Shown here in pieces: positions 59,001-64,000 of a DNA stretch of 64,000 nucleotides. Within the stretch, counting starts at the first letter, position 1. Every line of letters begins with the position of its first letter. A program made the translations under genes and the position numbers. Origin of the DNA: Siderastrea radians. Its lineage: Eukaryota; Cnidaria; Anthozoa; Scleractinia; Rhizangiidae. Below the pieces are notes generated by a model. That model made no database searches. It was not told the DNA's origin and was given only the letters and a program-made list of their open reading frames with translations. The DNA is taken from positions 63,189,858-63,253,857 of the forward strand of contig OZ024889.1 in the NCBI GenBank assembly GCA_964017195.1, given 5' to 3'.

Positions 59001-62000
59001 TTAAAAAAATTGAGGGTTCGAAAAATCAGCGAGTAGAATTACAGTGTTTGACTGAAGCAAATCCAACGGAAAAGTGCCGTGGTTTGAAAAATTGGGAGGT
59101 TTGAAAAATCGAGGGTTTGAAAAATTGGGATTCCACTATGTTGTCCTTTTGGGGGAAGTAAATGAATTTTAAGTAGGGAAAGAAAAAGCATGGCCACTGC
59201 AGTTTTGAAGTGAAACCAATCACAGTCAACTCAGATATATAATTATATATAGCAAACACTTTTGGGACCATGATTTAATTTGTTGCCAATATTTTATTAT
59301 TACCTAATAGGGAAAGTACATAATTTCACATGTTTTTCTTAGCAATCGTATTTGCTGGGACTTCAGTTCTCATTACATAAGATGTTTTAAAACACTATAA
59401 AACAAAAATAAGTGATAGTCCGGCCACGACGTTTCAATAACTGCATGTCATCATTTATAATCACTTGATAATGAAGACATACAGTCGTTGAAACTTCAGT
59501 TCTCCCATTGGTAAACACTGGGTGTCTCTAACAATGAGGCTCACTGTAGCAAGGGTTGACTGACTCAGGTAGTGATTGTAGCTAACAATTTTTGATGAAC
59601 TGATGTCTTGCAGATTAGTCATGGTATCGGTTTAAACATTCTGGCTTTCATACCGACTGTTATTCTTGGAATCATTGGTGGATTATTAGGAGCTGTGTTC
59701 ACATTTATTAATTTGAAGGTTATTACTTATACAACATGCAATTATGTATGGCAATGATTGTGTTCAATTGCAAAATTATTGAAAACAATTAACTGTTTTA
59801 TAACATTTACAGCAGTTTACATCAAAGTAAACAGCTTGTAGGAATGAATCAGTGTCATAAAGGGTTTTTTGAAACTATAGCTGGACAAAAATTCAAATTT
59901 TGCCCCAGGTTCATTGGATGAAGAGTTTTAAAACTTTGATTCGTAGAGGGTGAACCCAAATAAGTGCCATAGTGCTCATTACAGTTTTTAAATCAATCAC
60001 AAAAATAAGCCAGTATTTGAGATGACATACTCCATTATAATGCCATCTCTAACACAATTAAAATCAGATCACGGTACTATAATCGGTGAACCTGTTACAC
60101 TGCAAATACAATAAAATAAAGCTGAACACTCAAGTGTAACATTATGTGTTACCAGTAATCATGCTTTGACCAATCAGACAGGAGGTCAGACCACCACCCA
60201 ATATATAGTTACCATACGATTGTTTATGGCTTTGGGTCTATTCCTGTTTCATGTGGTTGGTTTTCTCTTGGGATGTACTTGAGCCCCAGGGGGGTACTCC
60301 AAGTTTTAAGTGACGGGGATGATCGAATGGGGGCAAAAATCAAAACCCAAAAAAATCCCTAGGGCTTCCAACAAAACCCAAAAAATCCCTGGACCAAAAC
60401 TTAACCCCTAAAAAAATCCCATGCCAAATTCCCGAGCCTTCAAAATTTCCAAAAAGGATTAAATGATATATCAAAAAAAAAAACAAAAAAAAAAATAGAA
60501 ATTGAATGTTTGTGTTCGTTTATATTCATCATAACAGCTTTCCTGACATCTGGTAGTCATTCTAACAACACTAGGGGCTGATAACATTATGAATGACAAC
60601 TCTAAACAAGACCACCCGGGCAAGAACAAGTTTGGTTGTACTTTATTCGCAGAACTACACAGCCGGGATACGCGGGCACTACCACGAATCTTCAGATTGT
60701 TTTGAGTACCCCCAAAAAATCCCTACTTAAATCAAGCCACCCAAAAAAATACTTGCTAAATTTTCCTACCCAAAAAAATCCCGCATTCGAAAATTTCAAA
60801 CCCAAAAAAATCCTTCAATCATCCCCGTCACTTGAAATCAGGAGTACCCCCCTGGGACTTGAGCATTAATTGTGGTTCAGTAATAATTTTTGTCCAGACC
60901 CACAGTCATGTTCTGATCCATTCTTTAATATTACCATCTTCCACTGTTTCTTCAAGATTGCAAGATTTAGACGATCCCAACTTGGCAAGATTAAGTCCAT
61001 ACAGTGGAAGAATATTGCCAAGCTATCTGAGCCAATTTTAATCATGGTACGTACTGTAAAAATACAGTATTTTAATCAAGGGAAACGTAACCCTTTGAGC
61101 CTTGATAATTATTTTCTGCTGAATGCAGTGTCTGTATTATAGAGGTACATGAAGAGATTTTGTGATTTTTGGTCTCTCTGGGTCCTAGTGACCTTTCTGT
61201 AATAAGAAATACAGTACAATACAATACATTTGAACATCTTTACAATTGCCATCCTTGGAAAAAGTTAGGATCAATTTACTGGTCTCAATATGGAAAAATT
61301 ACTGCATAATGTGTGTAGCTGAGGAAAAATGCATTTTGACATTGGCAACCATTTTATTAGAGAAGGTTGCCTAGAGGCGACTTATAACAAAACTGAGCTT
61401 AGAGTGCACTGCAGGTATTCCAACCCTCCTCAAAGTAAGTATTAAGTAAATCCTTTAGTAAACCTTTTATTTAAAGAGGGTAACACTAAGTATATAGTTC
61501 ACAACACTAATAAACTTGTGGCCTTCCATCTAAGCAAAATTAAAAATGCTAAAAAGAGTTAAGGTGGCTCCAAGTAGGTTTTTTTAGGGTCACACTTTTG
61601 AATGCACTTATGCATCTTTAAAATGTTCGAGCAATTTATTCAAAATCGAACAGTTTAATTTGTTTGAGATTTCGCCGTTTGGTGTGCTACACTGTGAAGA
61701 TTATAGCGTATTTATTCGCTTGTTGCGGGTAGCCGCAAAATCGGAAGATATAAGACACCAAAGTTACACGTACCTCACTGTGTGAGGTGTTGTGAGAGCT
61801 GTGTGGTGTTCCTTGCATCCTTTATGCAGGGAACATATCCTAAACCATAGGATCCTTAATTTATCTTCTTCCACAGTCGTGGTCAGCAAATAGTAAGACT
61901 TCAGTTTAAAGTAATGATTATTGGACTGTTGTTTTGTTGCAGATTATTACAGGGACAGCATCTGTGTTTTTACCAGCAGCATTTTCATGTACCTTGTCCC

Positions 62001-64000
62001 AGTGTTCCTTTTCATCAGAGGGATACAGGTAATAAACAAGTGTTACTCTATCTCAAAATCTTTTAATTAATTCCAAGAGCGATCATTTCAGTTGAAATCT
62101 GAAAGTTAGAATTGCCTAGGAATAAACAGTTTCACGGAAAGGTACTGCTACATCTACTCTGTAGCTTTCATTCAAATAGTCACACTTCAGTATTTCATCC
62201 CTTTTGCCCTTCTTCTCGACGAACGTGATAAATATGACCAATTTTTTCAAGTTTCTGGGGCCCGTTTCTCCCGAACCCCTGTTAACTTTCCAGGCCCGGT
62301 AAGTATTTTTTCGAGCTCATTTATTTATCAGCTAATGGTAATCATTGGCGCAAACTTAGCAATGTGCTTCACGAAATTATAAAGATCAAAATTTAGCTTT
62401 CAAAAAATGGTTTTCGGGCCCGGAAAGGTGCTCGGGAGTTTCGAGAAACGGACCCCTGGAGTGCTATTACGCATACATCGTTTTCTAAAAATGGGTTCGT
62501 GCGCAACTGAGAATGGCTCTGGGGTCGAGAATGTATTAGGACCACCTCGGACAGCAGAGTAAACAGCACAACAGGGAAGCGCTGCTCAGTAGCATTCAGA
62601 AAAATGTTTTATACTGACTAAAACTATAAAAGTATACAGGTCTTGAAAAAAGGCGTTATTTTCAGGGGAGTTCTCCGACATTTTTTGGTAGGCACACAAA
62701 GTCAGATTGATGCTTAGCCGAAGGGAGACAAACATGGTTGTACATATGATTACAATCAGGAAAAACATTTATCATTTCAAACGTATTCTCGTTCTCGTAT
62801 AATAGCTTAGGCTATAGCTAATTGCGTTTTCCACCAGTGTTTGGATTTCCTGTTATACAATTGCACGCACTTATATCAGTTTTACGTGAAAGTACAAGAC
62901 GAAGAGAGAATATAATACGCCCAGGCGCACTCTTCCGCAAGTGTGTTGAAGAAAATGCCAGTATTGAAAATGCACAACATTACCTTATCCACTCATCTAT
63001 GTATGAGTTCTTAATTTCCTCTTTTGTATTATAACCCGTCAAATAAAGAAATATCATATTAAGGGTGAGAAATTCTGGTACCCATTTGCCTATTTCGCGT
63101 TAAGGCAGGAACGCCCCTGATTTTGTTGTGTAGGTAAATTCAGAGTTAAAGGCTAAAGGTCTGAATGTTCCGTTTCTACAGTAAAAAGTGTTTGACAGGC
63201 AGTCAGCATCCTCTGCACACTGAACGGGATGTAAAGAACTACACATGCCCAGTAGGAATCACTATAAACATAAATGGAACCGAGTTTACAAACTCTTCCT
63301 TTAATGAAGGTAAGTCTAGACATTCGGTGCATATGTCAGAGCTTCCGTAGTGCTCCAGTATCAAGGTTACGCCTGAAGAGGTGGGGGGGGGGGGGAGAGC
63401 ATGGGTAGATGTGGGGCATTCGATCTATTTTCTCATCACATCAGTGTGATTTAGTGTGTACTTGCAAGGGAAATAAATCAATCAAAACGGCTCAAGAATT
63501 TAATCTGTTCAATTAGACAGGGACTCCCCCTCTTCAAAAACAAGTTGATTGCTACTGAAGCTTATCACTCCCAGACAATCTGAGGCGGGTAATAGTTGCA
63601 CATGGGCCACAGGACACCCAAGCAGCTGGAGCTTAACCCGGTTTCTACAGAAGGAAGCAACTAGGAGTGTTACTAGGAGTATGATTGTCCATGACAGGGT
63701 TACTCCCGGAATTTTTTTTGCCGGTATCCATTTAATATATGGCTTTCGTTATTTTCATTGGTGCCGCGCTCTGTAAGAAAAACAAATGTCTATACAAAAG
63801 GCTAAAAACAAGTGTATAAAAGAACGCGCAGATGACAAAATTTCCTACGCGAACAACTTAGAAAAAATTGTAAACAAAAGGCTAAAAACAAGTGTATAAA
63901 CGGCAAAAAAATTAAAATACAACCGTCTAACTACCGTTTTCGTTCACAGATTCAACAGTCAGAATGGTTCACAGTCTCACCTCAGAATTAAGTGTTTTCA
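50080..64000 (+). CDS. CLC chloride channel / H+-Cl- exchanger (partial, 3' end off window)
   Basis: Coding exons: 50080-50292, 52881-53002, 53583-53616, 53703-53783, 54283-54458, 55483-55575, 56091-56250, 58136-58219, 59614-59718, 60957-61046, 61943-62028, 63182-63309, 63950-64000 (continues). All phases agree, giving about 474 residues. After a 71-residue cytosolic N-terminus come CLC membrane helices with the three ion-path signatures: GSGIPE (159-163), GPEGP with the gating Glu (E202), and GGLLFSMEE with the internal proton Glu (E268). Keeping both glutamates points to a Cl-/H+ exchanger. The order and blocks ([15 protein letters not shown]) resemble the CLC-6/7 intracellular branch, but the subtype is unsure. 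The residue before the gating Glu is Pro, not the usual Lys/Arg. The intron after 58219 begins with GC. The CBS domains should lie beyond the window. Confidence 0.93.
50510..51035. mobile_element. hAT-like MITE, copy B (CLC intron 1)
   Basis: Inverse-orientation relative of 19911-20438, with the same CAGACCTGCCAAC ends and high identity throughout. Flanks share AAATTTCG (50502-50509 and 51037-51044, with one extra A next to the right end), so the duplication is probably 8 bp. Non-coding. Confidence 0.85.
51177..52359. mobile_element. hAT-like element rich in ATCGAT (CLC intron 1)
   Basis: 1183 bp with inverted ends CCCGGCCTGTCCAATC and GATTGGACAGGCCGGG, flanked by the 8-bp duplication AATTTTAT (51169-51176, 52360-52367). 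Both subterminal regions (about 150 bp each) contain many ATCGAT and AATCGAT motifs, at least ten in all. The interior has no transposase frame. Confidence 0.82.
53011..53280. mobile_element. MITE at a CLC splice donor
   Basis: 270 bp with about 40-bp imperfect inverted ends (GAGCAGTCTCTCTTTCC and its complement), flanked by the 9-bp duplication AGTAAGTTC (53002-53010 and 53281-53289). Nine-bp duplications are typical of Mutator-like elements. The duplicated target is the splice donor of the second coding exon, A|GTAAGTTC. Inside is a (GAGC)n stretch. Confidence 0.85.
55600..55960 (+). repeat. Tandem copies of ~105-bp dispersed repeat (CLC intron)
   Basis: Three diverged units with TTGAGTCTGTGAATGAAATC, GAAAGTTATTGAGTAGTGCA and AGCTATCGAGCAGTACCTTT. 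Same family as 34827-35205. Confidence 0.65.
56400..57562 (-). mobile_element. pogo/Tigger-like transposon with transposase remnant
   Basis: 1163 bp with perfect 25-bp inverted ends beginning CCGTATTTACCCGTGTATAA, flanked by TA (56398-56399, 57563-57564), as in Tc1/mariner-pogo elements. On the minus strand a DDE transposase C-terminal part is readable: [17 protein letters not shown] and [10 protein letters not shown] (57167-57382), then after a frameshift [33 protein letters not shown] and an acidic tail ([10 protein letters not shown]). The DNA-binding N-terminus and the first catalytic Asp region are missing, so it is dead. It lies in the CLC intron after exon 7. Confidence 0.88.
58503..59138. 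mobile_element. Tigger-like MITE with nested dispersed repeats
   Basis: The ends are inverted (ATGGAATCCCGATTTTTC left, GAAAAATTGGGATTCCAC right) with TA next to both. Several internal GAAAAATCG and GAAAAATTG motifs occur. Between them (58685-58915) lie one minus and one plus copy of the 105-bp dispersed repeat, facing each other. Non-coding. Confidence 0.65.
60285..60856. mobile_element. hAT-like MITE with AACCCAAAAAAATCC repeats
   Basis: 572 bp with inverted ends CCCAGGGGGGTACTCC and complement, flanked by the perfect 8-bp duplication ACTTGAGC (60277-60284, 60857-60864). Both sides carry repeated ACCCAAAAAAATCCC units. It inserted about 100 bp upstream of CLC exon 10. Confidence 0.9.
62045..62215 (-). 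repeat. Copy of ~105-bp dispersed repeat, inverted (CLC intron)
   Basis: Reverse-orientation unit with GAAAGGTACTGCTACATC and GTAGCTTTCATTCAAATAG. A further fragment lies near 62535-62610 (AGTAAACAGCACAACAGG). Confidence 0.55.
62257..62456. mobile_element. Hairpin MITE, 200 bp (CLC intron)
   Basis: Imperfect inverted arms (GGGGCCCGTTTCTCCCGAAC left; GAGAAACGGACCCC right) with internal CAGGCCCGG / CGGGCCCGGAAAG similarity. Non-coding. Confidence 0.65.
63570..63740 (-). repeat. SINE-body fragment (CLC intron)
   Basis: Resembles the body of the SINE at 47455-47787 (shared GGAGCTTA.CCCGGTTTC, in parts GGAGCTTA and CCCGGTTTC, then AGGGTTACTCCC). The tRNA-like head is absent. Confidence 0.5.

Overview
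This is eukaryotic, animal DNA. Genes are split into short exons (about 35-300 bp) with GT-AG introns (one GC-AG). The sequence is AT-rich and crowded with LINE fragments, terminal-inverted-repeat DNA transposons and MITEs. The gene content and repeat style fit a cnidarian, most likely a stony coral. That is an inference, because no species marker was identified.

Three host genes can be read with confidence. (1) A TRAF-like gene on the minus strand (start codon 19907, stop 11925) encodes a RING domain, TRAF-type zinc fingers, about fifteen 11-residue coiled-coil repeats and a transmembrane helix. No MATH domain is visible. (2) A complete RYK-type receptor pseudokinase on the minus strand (start 42881, stop 32374) has 14 coding exons that join in frame to 706 residues: signal peptide, WIF domain, one transmembrane helix and a kinase domain with HRN and DFS in place of HRD and DFG. 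(3) A CLC chloride channel or H+/Cl- exchanger on the plus strand starts at 50080 and runs off the right edge; 13 coding exons join in frame. RYK and CLC are divergently transcribed across about 7.2 kb of non-coding, repeat-bearing DNA.

Layout. 1-5535: little except a possible orphan exon and a broken L1/Tx1-like LINE split by a Harbinger-type MITE. 6.2-11.9 kb: a decayed block carrying the last exon of an alpha-methylacyl-CoA racemase (AMACR)-like gene, itself interrupted by a CR1/L2-like LINE and other inserts; a shorter second copy of the block lies at 27.3-29.2 kb. 11.9-19.9 kb: TRAF-like gene with repeats in its long intron. 19.9-26.5 kb: stacked DNA transposons, including a 4.6 kb element containing a 1.45 kb foldback element. 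29.2-32.3 kb: intergenic with a hAT-like MITE. 32.4-42.9 kb: RYK gene with an intronic element that carries a RecQ-like helicase N-terminus. 43-50 kb: intergenic with a tRNA-derived SINE and hairpin MITEs. 50-64 kb: CLC gene, whose introns hold at least seven separate transposon insertions.

The three genes are not an operon or obvious pathway. The most unusual features are transposon insertions at functional gene sites: one beside the TRAF-like start codon, with the duplicated target site recreating an upstream ATG, and one at a CLC splice donor, with the target duplication copying the donor. Exon boundaries come from reading frame, splice signals and family resemblance; no transcript or database evidence was available.
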